Part shown: one piece after another, positions 43,794 to 54,040 of the stretch
Layout of the letters: the number at the start of each line of letters is the position of its first letter
Position numbering within the stretch: position 1 is the first letter of the stretch
Assembly: GCA_030770535.1 (NCBI GenBank)
Contig: JASVEC010000036.1
Coordinates: 62,001 to 126,000, forward strand
DNA: 64,000 nucleotides
Direction of reading: 5' to 3'
DNA from: Batkoa obscura
Lineage: Eukaryota; Entomophthoromycota; Entomophthoromycetes; Entomophthorales; Batkoaceae
Notes under the pieces: generated by a model
Seen by the model: the letters and a program-made list of their open reading frames with translations, nothing else
Database searches by the model: none
Told to the model about the DNA's origin: nothing
Translations under genes and position numbers: made by a program

Positions 43794-45793
43794 TTATTCC
43801 AATATTTTGGACATATAAGGACCATCTAGAGAATATCCTAATTTAGCATAGTAATGACGAGTACCAACACCTAATAAATGCTAATTAACATAATTTATCA
43901 TTTAACTACTTTAATTTTACCTGCGATAACTGCTAATTTAGACGAAAGATGCTCTTCTCTTGCAATACGCTCAGCTTCTTCCATAAGGAGAGTACCGTAA
44001 CCTTGATGCTGGAAAGTAGTGGGATCTCTAGCATGAATAGGTACAGCAGTACCATAAACATGTAATTCTCTAACAATGGATTGTGGCTGGTCATCAATAA
44101 GTAACTCTTTCCTGAATGTTGTGTCAGAACATTTTCTAAGTCTTAATAATCCAACTAAAATATCAGTTTTAGGATCTTCATAAGCTAAAAATGTTTCCCA
44201 GCCTCCATTTGCGTAATAATCTCGACGAATTAGTTCCACTTGATCTGGTTTCACTTTTTCGTGAATATCTACAATTCCGACTTCTCTTGTTCTAACATCC
44301 CTACATTTCGTACCCAAATCTTTCATTCTAGCTAATGCTAATTCTCTCAAGTTACCATGTTCAACACCACTGGATACTAAAGGCATAGGTATATCTCTTT
44401 GTACACGATAAACTCTGGTCCAAGGTGGTACTAAAGCTAGGATTCTAGCTACCAAATCTACTAAAGCATTAGGTGTATAATTCTTGTACCTACCAGTACG
44501 CCACAATTCGTAAAGGCCAGTACCACGAATAACTAAAGTGGGATATAGTTTCAAACCATCTGATCTGAAATTTGGATTTTCAAAATATTCTCGAAACTGT
44601 TCAATATCTCTCTCCATCCCAACATTTGGTAAATCAGGCATCATGTGTGCAACTACTTTATAACCTGCATCTTTACTCATTTGGAAACTCTCACACACAG
44701 CTCTTACAGTATGTCCCCTGATTTATTTAATAATAGTTTAATTATGAATTGTCTAACTATTTTTACCTGTTTGTATCTCTAGCAACATCTTCATAAACAG
44801 ATTGAACACCAATTTCCAATCTAGTACAACCGTATCTCAAAAGTTGACTAGAAATTACGATTAAGATAAATAAATTATATAACTTAGTTTAATACCTTAA
44901 ATGTGATTTTAAACAATAATCTGGTCTAGTTTCAATGGTAATCCCAATACACTTAGTAACTGATTGTTGACTCATTCTAACTGCTTCTTCGACTGTAGTG
45001 GAGTTATTTCCGGATAAAGCGTCATGTAACTGAATAATGAAGTTATCTCTATATTCTTGGCTCATACTCATAAATGTTCCACCCATAATAATATACTCTA
45101 CCTAATTTCAAGAAATTAACAAAAAGACGCTAAAGTCATGTACAAAATTACTTTATCTACTGAATGGCCTAATTGCTTTAATTGTTCAATTCTTCCTTGT
45201 GCTTGCTCAAAGCCGTTATAACGAGCACGGATAGCACGCATAGAAGTGGGTTCATATCCAGTATAACTCTGTGTTGAATACTCGAAATCAGAATCAGGCC
45301 CACCTGGGCAATATCTAATAAGGTAAGTTAAATTCAATTTTGTCATTGGTTAATTTACTTACACGCAAATATTTCCTGTCATTGCAATATGCGGGCATCT
45401 ATGGGGTTTACACATCACAGCAACAACAGCAATCTAATAAATTATTTATTTAGGTTTTGTTTAAAAATAATTAAGTTTCTTACACCACTAGCGGTACGAA
45501 CAGGTTTTGCTCTAAGTTGAGGTAATAGCATTTTTTTATACTCATTAGGAACTGCTGCAATTATATCCACTAATCTAGGTTGACTACTTAATTTATTCAT
45601 TCTTGAAAATTTTTGTTTTAATCCATTTAAATTCATTTCTTTCCCTTTTTCGATTCCTTCTATTAATGCTCTTACAATCTGCTGACAGCATAGTAAGAGT
45701 CTTTCGCTTTGGCTTGCTATAATTCTTTGGCTTTAATATTTTGATAATAGTAATGATTTTTCTTCACTCACCTTGCTTTTCTTTCGCTACCAT
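43794..45793 (-). CDS. ELP3: Elongator complex catalytic subunit Elp3
   Basis: Eight exons: 45772-45793, 45484-45716, 45363-45433, 45152-45314, 44896-45101, 44767-44847, 43921-44717 and 43794-43870; total 1650 nt, 549 residues (yeast Elp3 is 557). The radical SAM cluster is formed by C98, C108 and C111 (spacing C-x9-C-x2-C), with a further family Cys at 93. Conserved blocks follow: [41 protein letters not shown] and HMMPDLPNV. The C-terminal GNAT-like acetyltransferase domain has the acetyl-CoA loop [13 protein letters not shown], and the protein ends [13 protein letters not shown]...YMSK. Elp3 makes the cm5/mcm5 modification of wobble uridine in tRNA as part of Elongator. The first exon has only 22 coding bases. 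All introns are 46-66 bp. Confidence 0.96.
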
Positions 45794-47455
45794 TTTGTCT
45801 ATTTTTTATAAAAAATTGTCTTGTTTTTTATCAAGGTAATCTAATATCCAATTTTTATTTTTATTGGTTTAATTACCTTTTTTCCATTCAAAAAAATAGC
45901 TTTAAATCAAACTTTTGCTCGGTTACTGCAATTTGACTTTGACTGGGTTTTTGGATCATTTTTAAATTGAGTTGCTATTTTTGAAAGTAACATTTGGAAT
46001 TTTTTTTCATTTTCAGTTATTTGTCCACTTATAAATAAGCTTAAAATTTATAAAACAGTGGGGGCAAGGGTTTCTAATCAAAATACATGCACATTTTAAT
46101 GATTTTAGCAAAATAAACTTAAAATCAATTAATTTTCAGAAAAAACTTAAAGTTGGAAAAGGAAAGAAAACAATTTTAAAAATTTGCTTTAATTATAATG
46201 TAGGTTAACTAAGAAAATTCTCATATTATATGAAAGCTTTAAGTTGTAGCTTTTTTTACTTCACTAAGCATTATAGTAAATTTAATAAATGAAGGCTATT
46301 TTATGACGGCTATTAGCTCTTAATTTTAGATGAGCAGTTGTTTTAAGATAAATTTTTGATTTCAAAAGTATATTTCTAAAGTAATCAAACATATTGATAA
46401 TTTATTCAAAAGTACAAACTACTATATGAAATATTGAATTATGACTAATGTTCAGATATTTCGGATGGTTACATTCAAAATAGAGCTAAAGTAAAGACTT
46501 GACTTAGATTGTCTTGAGTTTCCAAATATGAATTTTTAAATTCACTTTCAAAACCTTCAAGTTGAACGTGGTCAAAATAAAAGAATAGCAGCTATAAATA
46601 TTTTGAAAACTTGTATGTAATTTTTTATTATTTTAATATTTATAAATAAATAGCATTAATGAAATGATATAATCCCAACGCTATGATATTACTAATTGAT
46701 GTTTTGAAGGTATTGTTTATAATATACCAATTGTTGCTGATTTATTCATTTTTTAAAGGTAAAAAACTAGATATACAGATATATATATATAAAAGAATAC
46801 ATGATATAGTGAATCAATTGTCCCGTTGATGTTATATATTATATTCTACTTAATAATTTATTCTAGATATTATTACTTTTAATATAATAATAACAATAAT
46901 AAAGGTAGCTGGAGTTATAAAAATTTAAGTGTAATAATTTAGCATAAAAATTAGAATATTTACACTGATTTAGTTAAATGGAGCAAATTTTGATTAAAAT
47001 CAATGCTTTGTTCACCAAACTTAAAAGGAATAAAACATCATACAATATAAAACAATTAATTTTAATATTAAAGAAAGATAGTGCAATATCAAATTAATGG
47101 ATAATGAATTAGGGTAGAGAACCACCAAATAAAAAGATTAAGCGAGTAAAGTCACCTATTTGAAATTTCAATTAAAAAATCAGAAAGAATAATATACAAT
47201 AATTAAAAAGAGGAACTTGGAAGGGTAACTGCTATGCAAATAAAATAAAAGCTTTGAGATAATTAAACAAAATTAGCGGTACCGAATAGATGAAATTAAT
47301 TGGTAAAATAATATATAAAGGGATCAAAGTTTACGTTGAAATAACAATAATAATATTTTACACAAAGTTATCTTAGAAACATATTGAGATAATTTAAAAA
47401 CTAATTTAATTATATTCAAAAGTATTGTTCAATAAAATAATAATTAGATAATAAA
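45794..47455. other. 1.7-kb intergenic region
   Basis: Divergent promoters of ELP3 and the Pro/Thr repeat protein; TATATAAAG box at 47312-47320, ~136 bp before the next ATG. A faint MITE-like remnant may lie near 46230-46290. Otherwise nothing recognised. Confidence 0.5.
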
Positions 47456-49522
47456 ATGAAATCTCAAATAATCGCCGCTATTTGTTTGGCTATCATTACC
47501 GGTAATGTACAGGCTAATGATCAGGTTAACGCTGTTGATTCTTTGAATTTAAGTGGTAATGCTATCCCCGCTTATCAAGTAGAAGAACACTCCCAAGCTT
47601 ATAAAGTAGATCCTCCAATCACTGAGCCAAAGTATCCAGTAGATCCACCTGCCACAACCTCTACTGCTGTAGTTCCACCAGTAGAAACTACCACTGAAGT
47701 TGAACCACCAACTACTTCTACTCCTACTGAACCAAAATATCCAGTAGAACCCCCAGTAACCACTAATCCACCAGTAGAGCCACCAGTTACTTCTACTCCT
47801 CCAGTAGAACCACCAGTTACTTCTACTCCTCCAGTAGAACCACCAGTTACTACTTCTACTGCTGTAGTCCCACCAGTAGAAACTACCACTGAAGTTGAAC
47901 CCCCAACTACTTCTACTCCTACTGAACCAAAATACCCAGTAGATCCACCTGCTACTACTACTGATGTAGAACCACCAATTACCACTACTCCACCAGTTGA
48001 GCCACCAGTTACTACCAACCCTCCAGTAGAACCACCAGTTACTACTAATCCACCAAAATGTAGCTACGTAACAAAGACAATCAAGAAGTGCAATACAAGT
48101 CCAATTCCTCCCCCAGAAACTACTACTAATGTAGACCCACCTGCTACCTCCAGTGTTCCTCCAGTAGAACCTCCAGTTACTACTAATCCCCCAATAGAAC
48201 CACCAGCAACTCATACTTACCCAATTGACCCACCTGCCACCACCACTAATGTAGATCCTCCAACTACTTCTACTCCTACTGAACCAAAATATCCAGTAGA
48301 ACCCCCAGTAACCACTAATCCACCAGTAGAGCCACCAGTTACTTCTACTCCTCCAGTAGAACCACCAGTTACTACTTCTACTGCTGTAGTCCCACCAGTA
48401 GAAACTACCACTGAAGTTGAACCCCCAACTACTTCTACTCCTACTGAACCAAAATACCCAGTAGAGCCACCAGTTACCACTAACCCTCCCGTAGAACCCC
48501 CAGTTACTACTGAAACTGAAACTCCATGTGAAGAAGAATCCACTTCTGTTGTCCCCCCAGTTTCTACTACTGGTGTAGATCCACCAGCAACTAGTGAAAC
48601 TCCATGTGAAGAATCCACTTCTGTAGTTCCACCAGTTTCCACTACTGGCGTAGATCCACCAGCTACCAGTGAAACTCCTTGTGAGGAAGAATCTACTTCT
48701 ACTGCCGTAGTCCCACCGGTAGAAACTACCTCCACTGAAGTTGAGCCACCAACTACTTCTACTCCTACTGAGCCAAAATATCCAGTAGAACCACCAGTTA
48801 CTTCTACTCCTCCAGTAGAGCCACCAGTTACTTCTACTCCTCCAGTAGAGCCACCAGTTACTTCTACTCCTCCAGTAGAGCCACCAGTCACTACTACCGA
48901 AGTTGAACCACCAACAACTTCAACTCCTACTGAACCAAAATATCCAGTAGATCCACCTGAGACTTCAACTACTCCAGTTGTGCCTCCAGAGACCTCTACT
49001 ACCTCTGAAACCCCAGTGACTTCAACCAGTACTACCACTGAAGTTGAACCACCAACAACTTCAACTCCCACTGAACCAAAATATCCAGTAGATCCACCTG
49101 AGACTTCAACTACTCCAGTTGTGCCTCCAGAGACCTCTACTACCTCTGAAACCCCAGTGACTTCAACCAGTACTACCACTGAAGTTGAACCACCAACAAC
49201 TTCAACTCCCACTGAACCAAAATATCCAGTAGATCCACCTGAAACTACTTCTACTTCTGTAGTCCCACCAGTAGAAACTACCACTGAAACATCAGTAACT
49301 TACACTACTACTACCGAAGTTGAACCACCAACAACTTCTACTTCTACCAAGCCAAAATATCCAGTAGATCCACCTGAGACTTCTACTTCAGCTACTTCTA
49401 CCACTGAAGTCGAGCCACCTGTAACCTCTACTCCTACTCAACCAAAGTACCCAACTGATCCAACACCAATTGAACCACCATCAGTGTCTTCTCACAAATA
49501 TGAAGTTGGACCAGAATATTAG
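47456..49522 (+). CDS. Secreted Pro/Thr-rich tandem-repeat protein
   Basis: A single exon of 688 residues. The signal peptide is residues 1-20 (MKSQIIAAICLAIITGNVQA). The rest is built from short modules permuted many times: TEPKYPVDPP/TEPKYPVEPP, PPVEPPVTST, TTEVEPPTTSTPT and TAVVPPVETT. Larger blocks are duplicated, notably a ~138-bp (46-residue) tandem pair starting near 48900 and 49038. Only a few cysteines occur (a CSYVTKTIKKCN island near residue ~202 and three PCEEES motifs), possibly cross-linking. No GPI signal: it ends SHKYEVGPEY. Likely an O-glycosylated wall or extracellular matrix protein; number and order of modules should vary between strains. Long antisense frames over this gene are by-products of the repeat. 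Confidence 0.88.
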   Translation: MKSQIIAAICLAIITGNVQANDQVNAVDSLNLSGNAIPAYQVEEHSQAYKVDPPITEPKYPVDPPATTSTAVVPPVETTTEVEPPTTSTPTEPKYPVEPPVTTNPPVEPPVTSTPPVEPPVTSTPPVEPPVTTSTAVVPPVETTTEVEPPTTSTPTEPKYPVDPPATTTDVEPPITTTPPVEPPVTTNPPVEPPVTTNPPKCSYVTKTIKKCNTSPIPPPETTTNVDPPATSSVPPVEPPVTTNPPIEPPATHTYPIDPPATTTNVDPPTTSTPTEPKYPVEPPVTTNPPVEPPVTSTPPVEPPVTTSTAVVPPVETTTEVEPPTTSTPTEPKYPVEPPVTTNPPVEPPVTTETETPCEEESTSVVPPVSTTGVDPPATSETPCEESTSVVPPVSTTGVDPPATSETPCEEESTSTAVVPPVETTSTEVEPPTTSTPTEPKYPVEPPVTSTPPVEPPVTSTPPVEPPVTSTPPVEPPVTTTEVEPPTTSTPTEPKYPVDPPETSTTPVVPPETSTTSETPVTSTSTTTEVEPPTTSTPTEPKYPVDPPETSTTPVVPPETSTTSETPVTSTSTTTEVEPPTTSTPTEPKYPVDPPETTSTSVVPPVETTTETSVTYTTTTEVEPPTTSTSTKPKYPVDPPETSTSATSTTEVEPPVTSTPTQPKYPTDPTPIEPPSVSSHKYEVGPEY
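48900..49180. repeat. ~138-bp tandem duplication within the Pro/Thr gene
   Basis: Two nearly identical 138-bp units beginning GAAGTTGAACCACC at about 48900 and 49038, with the start of a third near 49179; each encodes a 46-residue block. Confidence 0.8.
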
Positions 49523-50054
49523 ATTGTAACAATTTAATTGTATCAGTTTTGAGTTTTTAAATTTTCTATTCTTATTTCCTATTAAACAATTCATATTTTA
49601 AAATATTTTCTATTTCATAGCTATAATTTTTTTTCTTTTTTGACTCAAATATTCGGAAAATGCTATAGTATTTTAGTTTAAGCAAATGATGGTAATGAGA
49701 TTAGTATAATTTCAACTTTTTTATTTCACCGTGCGTAAAATTAAAATGGAACTAGTTTGTTTATCTTTTAAAGCCCTACAATGTATAGGCATGTATTATT
49801 GATTATAATAATGTATTATTCATTTACATATTTTAATTTATATATATATAATAAATAATTTCATAAATGAAGATGAATTAAAAACCTATGAAAACCAATA
49901 TGTAGATCAAAAGTAGAGGATTAGCAACTAAATAAAGGTGTACAAAATTTTATTTTTATACTTATCTTTTATAAAAATGAAAATACAAGTAATAAAATAT
50001 AATTGATCATATTGCTTTACTAATTAAAAGTATTATATATTACTATTAAGTGTT
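49523..50054. other. Intergenic, nothing recognised
   Basis: About 530 bp of AT-rich DNA containing the 3' end of the repeat-protein transcript and the promoter of the I78-like gene. Confidence 0.5.
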
Positions 50055-50381
50055 ATGAACTACAATTGTAAGCCAGTTGATGAAGACATGACTGAGTTTG
50101 CACCTGAAAACAATGATTTACCTCCCATTTCTAATTTAGCTGAAGCTTTTATAGGTAAGAAAGTAGATAAAGCGTTTTCCCCAAAGAAGGTATTATTTAT
50201 TTATCAACTACTCAATCCATTTCAATATTATTCATTCTTTTATTAGATATTCCCCACTGATAAAGAGCTAGTTTATTCAGTATATAAAGAAGGCTCCCCA
50301 GTTCATTTTGATTATGTTCCAAATCGAGTTAATCTTGTTTATGATGAAAATAATATTATAGAGGATATTAGTTATGGTTAA
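50055..50381 (+). CDS. Peptidase inhibitor I78-like small protein
   Basis: Two exons, 50055-50189 and 50247-50381 (57-bp intron), each 135 bp; 89 residues. The C-terminal half (VYSVYKEGSPVHFDYVPNRV followed by NLVYDENNIIEDISYG) fits the I78/potato-inhibitor-like pattern: G..V..DY.P.R.N...D..N.I..I..G. I78 proteins are small inhibitors of serine peptidases found in bacteria and fungi. There is no signal peptide, so it would act inside the cell, for example against vacuolar proteases. The N-terminal ~40 residues are acidic and may be disordered. The family call rests on the motif alone and is moderate. Confidence 0.65.
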
Positions 50382-50475
50382 ATATAAATAAAAAACTGTT
50401 TATTAAAATTATGTTATTTATTTAATAAACTTGGAGTAATAAACTATTTGATTGAGTAAATTATTATTCTTAAAC

Positions 50476-51039
50476 TTACTGGAAGTAAGCAGCAACGGCA
50501 AGGGGAAGAAGCATCATGCTTGAGGCTAAAATTGAAGCTGAAGAGCCTGGATCAGATGGTTTAGGTTTAGTGCTTGTGCTAGATGATCTTGAGGAGGAGG
50601 ATGCTTTAGATGATTCAGATTTAGATGATTCAGATTTAGATGATTCAGATTTGGAGGACTCAGATGAAGATTTGCTTTCTGAAGATTTAGTTTCAGAGGA
50701 TTTTTCTGAGGTAGAAGTAGAGGTTGGGGTGCTCTTGGTTTCGGTAGTTTTAGTTTCTGATTTAGTTTCTGATTTAGTGGTTGGCTTATCAGATATTTTA
50801 GTAGTATCTTTTTGATAATCAAGGTAAATTTTTTTGACACAAGCTTCGAAACAAGAGTCACCTCCACCACTAGTGGTACATTCAGCATTACAATTTTGAG
50901 TACCAATAGCTTGATCCTCAGTTGGATCAGGTAAACCTAAGCATTTGACAATGCAAGTAAGGTCTCGATTTCCGCATCCGCAGCTGGCGGCAATGGCACT
51001 GCTAATACTGGCAAGTAATACAACGAGTTGGAACTTCAT
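50476..51039 (-). CDS. GPI-anchored Ser-rich protein with small Cys domain
   Basis: 187 residues. The signal peptide is residues 1-17 (MKFQLVVLLASISSAIA), then a compact domain of ~55 residues with eight cysteines arranged CxC, CIVKC, CNAEC and CFEAC (three CxxxC pairs), then ~90 residues of Ser/Lys/Thr/Glu low complexity (SKSESSKSESSK), and a hydrophobic C terminus (SASILASSMMLLPLAVAAYF) preceded by a small-residue GPI attachment region (DPGSS). The cysteine spacing is not that of canonical CFEM. Small Cys domain-stalk-GPI proteins of this plan are common at fungal surfaces. Function unknown. Confidence 0.82.
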   Translation of the reverse strand: MKFQLVVLLASISSAIAASCGCGNRDLTCIVKCLGLPDPTEDQAIGTQNCNAECTTSGGGDSCFEACVKKIYLDYQKDTTKISDKPTTKSETKSETKTTETKSTPTSTSTSEKSSETKSSESKSSSESSKSESSKSESSKSESSKASSSSRSSSTSTKPKPSDPGSSASILASSMMLLPLAVAAYFQ

Positions 51040-52501
51040 CTTAATAGTACTAAGAATGTTTACTTTAAAATCAACTTTTTGTTTCTTATAGTTTTAGATG
51101 GAGAATTTACATTCGGGCTCTCAGCCAATCAGTGAGTAGAAAAACTTGGGTTTATTAATAGTTGGTTTACGCTTAATTATTTATAGAACCACTCTAGCTA
51201 TTTTAAGTGATATATTTCCATTTATAGTCTATTTTTCAATTTTCTTTTCTATAATTAAGTTGAAATGAAATTTGCTTTTGCTTTAAATAACTTCCTAAGC
51301 TTCTTTCGAAAGCTTTTTAGCCCCGTTTTTGAATCATTTGTTTCCTTTTTACATTAGACCAGTAATTTGACCTTATATTTATCAATAAAATATATATTTG
51401 AATTAATAGTTGGGTTTAATAATAAATCTAAACAACTTGAAGATTATTTAAAGAACAAAATATAAAGACATTATAAAAAAGTCATACAAAAATGAATAGG
51501 ATTTAGTAAATATGCTAAAGTTTTTTTGCTACTATCCCAAGTTCTTAAATAGGACATTAAAGTTTCCACTAGTTGATCTTAATTTAAAAGCACTATCTTA
51601 GCTGCATTATTTTAGCCAATGGTGTTATTAGCGTTCAACCATGATTAAGTAAGGGGAGGATACATTCGATAATAGCAACTTTAAATTCTATAATTTTTAC
51701 GCTGTCTTCTATTAAACAAATATTGTTAAAATAGTATAAAAAAATTTGTTGATAATGCTGTAAATCGGTTTTTAAATCCTAACCAAGTCATACTCCTTTA
51801 CAATTTTGTAAACCCGAATGGAAATCTTTCCTGGTGAAGGAGCTTTTTCTCCCATCCTTCAAAACTAAATAACTAAAAAAGTTGTGAAATCTTACAAACT
51901 GGGCCCTTTAGATTTTTTACTACTAATTAGGATAATAATTTGATTTTCTAATTGTTATCTTACTTCTGTTATCTTAATCAACACTGCCTTGGACACACAA
52001 CTTTTAAAAATATGTAGAAAAATAAGTTCTTAATATAAAAATAGTTTGACATAAAGATAAAGCAGCCTCGATAACATAAGCAAATTTTGTTTGAATATGT
52101 AGGGATGTTTTTTTATTTAAGAATTTTACTAATAATCTTAAACACATAAATACATCCACATATTGTGTTTAAATGAATTTATTGACATATTAGGCTGGTG
52201 AAACCATTCTAGAGGATTAAATCTAAAGGCTCAAAGCTATTAGTGCTATTTCAGAGTTTTAAAACTAGTTTCAGAATTTACCTTTAATAAAAATTGAGAC
52301 AAACTAGAACGTAAAAAGATATGCTGTATAACCGAATCCTTAAAATAATAGCTTATTTAAAAACCTCTTGATTCACTTAATGTTACCATTGATACCTCTA
52401 ATTATTTTAAATGATTAAGTATTATAACCAATTTCTAACAAAACCATAAACAAAACATCACTTTAAATATATCAATTTTTATTACACAAATTTCAAATAA
52501 A
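51040..52501. other. 1.5-kb intergenic region with a short MITE variant
   Basis: Holds the 69-bp element at 52095-52163; no gene recognised. Confidence 0.5.
52095..52163. mobile_element. Short internally rearranged MITE variant, copy 15
   Basis: Ends resemble the family (ATATGTAGGGATGT and TACATCCACATAT), but the left part carries the GTTTAAGAATTTTAC-type end and the right part its reverse complement, with the middle missing. It looks like a fold-back deletion derivative. Confidence 0.65.
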
Positions 52502-54040
52502 TTATAATAAATCAGCAATTGGCTGATAACCTTGTAGTGAATTAAGAATTGAAACAACAGTAGCTAATTTCTGCTCATTAGAACGTACCTCTTGTAAGTT
52601 CAAGTTATTCATTGAAATATAAGACTCAGGTAAGGGATTAGGTACTCTAATTTTACCTCGAGTTTGACGATCTGATGGTGAAATTACCTTTTGTAATACG
52701 CCATTAAATCCATTTTTTACCATAGCTTGAATTTGAGTGTCAAAATCTTCATTAGCTCTACGACCAACTCTAGGTGGATTACTGATACCAAACAAATTCG
52801 TTGGAAAGGTTGGTGGGGTGAAAAAACCATTATTTCCGGTGCTTCCTGTAGTTCCTGTAGTTCCTGTGTTCCCAGTAGTGCCAGTACTTCCGGTATTCCC
52901 AGTAGATCCAAACAAGTTTCCAAATGGGTTACCTGAAGTTCCGAATGGGTTGCCAAATAAATTTCCAAATGGATTACTTGAAGTTCCAGTGCTTCCAGTA
53001 GACCCAGTTCCAGTAGATCCAGTTCCAGTAGATCCAGTTCCAGTAGATCCAGTTCCAGTAGATCCAGTTCCAGTAGATCCAGTTCCAGTGGATCCGGTGC
53101 TCCCAGTAGATCCAGAGCCTGTACTTCCAGTAGATCCAGTGGACCCAGAACCATTGGTAGCGCCAGTAGCGCCGGTTACAGCTTGATTATTTGCGGACCA
53201 GCGATTATAAGTATAGCAATACCCCGGAGCTTGGGTATTAAATACAGCAGAAACTGGTACATCAAATGGTGCCATATTGTCATTTGGAGTTACTTGACCA
53301 CCATTATAAGTATTTGCTAAACTTGGGTTTCTTTGTTGCCATTCATTCCACAATAAATCAATAAAACAATGGTGTAAATAAAATAGAGGATCGTTAGAAG
53401 AATACATATAAGACATATCACCACTATTCCCACCAATACCTACATGTACAGCACCATGGGGTCCATTTTCAATACCGTTATGGAATGAATTATAATCTCT
53501 CGATTGAATGAAGATAGCCTCTACAGCTTCTGGTGAATAAAAAGAATTGATAACATTACCACCATTAAATTGACGTTGTAAACAATGTCCGTTTGGAATA
53601 AAAGTCTGGAAATTATTAAACTTTGAAGCATCTCTAATACAGCCGCCTGAACCACCATTGCCTCCAAAATGATCCGGTTGAAATACAATTGATTTTTCGG
53701 GAGATTGAGAGTCTTTTGTCCAATCCCAATAAGGAAGAATAACAGTTGGATCTACCTTTTGTAGAGCCAATTCAAATCGACGTAAAAATTCTCGATGCCA
53801 TGGGAAAAAAGCAGGTACACCATGAGCTACTGGCGAATTGTTATAGTGGATACCAGAACTTATAGAGTAGTAGTTGTTTTGAGTACCATTCAATTTGATA
53901 AAGGCATTGATAAATCTAGACAATTGATCCCCATTTAATTCTCGAATTTCAGGCCTTCTTGTAATAGTTGAACAACCTTGACCATTGATTTTGGCTATTA
54001 AAAGCGTAATAAATACAAAGATATTAGTTATAGTAAACAT
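52502..54040 (-). CDS. Secreted tyrosinase (type-3 copper enzyme)
   Basis: 512 residues, single exon. Signal peptide at residues 1-~20. Cu-A ligands are likely H65, H73 and H82 (IHYNN, AHGVPAFFPWHREF); Cu-B ligands H195 and H199 (PHGAVH) plus H223 or H224 (FYLHHCFIDLLW). The DPLFYLHHC and YWDW motifs are typical of fungal and plant-type tyrosinases. After ~residue 290 there is a Gly/Ser/Thr linker made of (GTGST)n encoded by a 15-bp repeat, a Phe/Gly/Asn patch, then GRR at about 430 (a possible Kex2 cut) and a C-terminal segment to LL. Tyrosinases oxidise phenols to quinones for melanin or protein cross-linking, and are often activated by C-terminal cleavage. Secretion plus a flexible linker suggests an extracellular or wall-acting enzyme. 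Confidence 0.93.
   Translation of the reverse strand: MFTITNIFVFITLLIAKINGQGCSTITRRPEIRELNGDQLSRFINAFIKLNGTQNNYYSISSGIHYNNSPVAHGVPAFFPWHREFLRRFELALQKVDPTVILPYWDWTKDSQSPEKSIVFQPDHFGGNGGSGGCIRDASKFNNFQTFIPNGHCLQRQFNGGNVINSFYSPEAVEAIFIQSRDYNSFHNGIENGPHGAVHVGIGGNSGDMSYMYSSNDPLFYLHHCFIDLLWNEWQQRNPSLANTYNGGQVTPNDNMAPFDVPVSAVFNTQAPGYCYTYNRWSANNQAVTGATGATNGSGSTGSTGSTGSGSTGSTGSTGTGSTGTGSTGTGSTGTGSTGTGSTGTGSTGSTGTSSNPFGNLFGNPFGTSGNPFGNLFGSTGNTGSTGTTGNTGTTGTTGSTGNNGFFTPPTFPTNLFGISNPPRVGRRANEDFDTQIQAMVKNGFNGVLQKVISPSDRQTRGKIRVPNPLPESYISMNNLNLQEVRSNEQKLATVVSILNSLQGYQPIADLL
53000..53100. repeat. 15-bp tandem repeat in the tyrosinase linker
   Basis: About six tandem copies of CCAGTAGATCCAGTT (plus strand), encoding Gly-Thr-Gly-Ser-Thr units on the minus strand. 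The unit keeps frame, so linker length can vary. Confidence 0.85.

Noticed and set aside
47549-49284. Long antisense frames (221, 139 and 355 codons) across the Pro/Thr gene
   Set aside because: They mirror the repeat modules in other frames, lack sensible starts or domains, and are explained by the biased codon content of the sense repeats.
23690-54040. Ustiloxin-type RiPP cluster (Kex2-repeat precursor plus tyrosinase)
   Set aside because: No DUF3328 (UstY-type) oxidase or other tailoring gene is seen, the tyrosinase is ~27 kb away and is secreted, and the repeat cores lack the Tyr-containing motif expected of such precursors.
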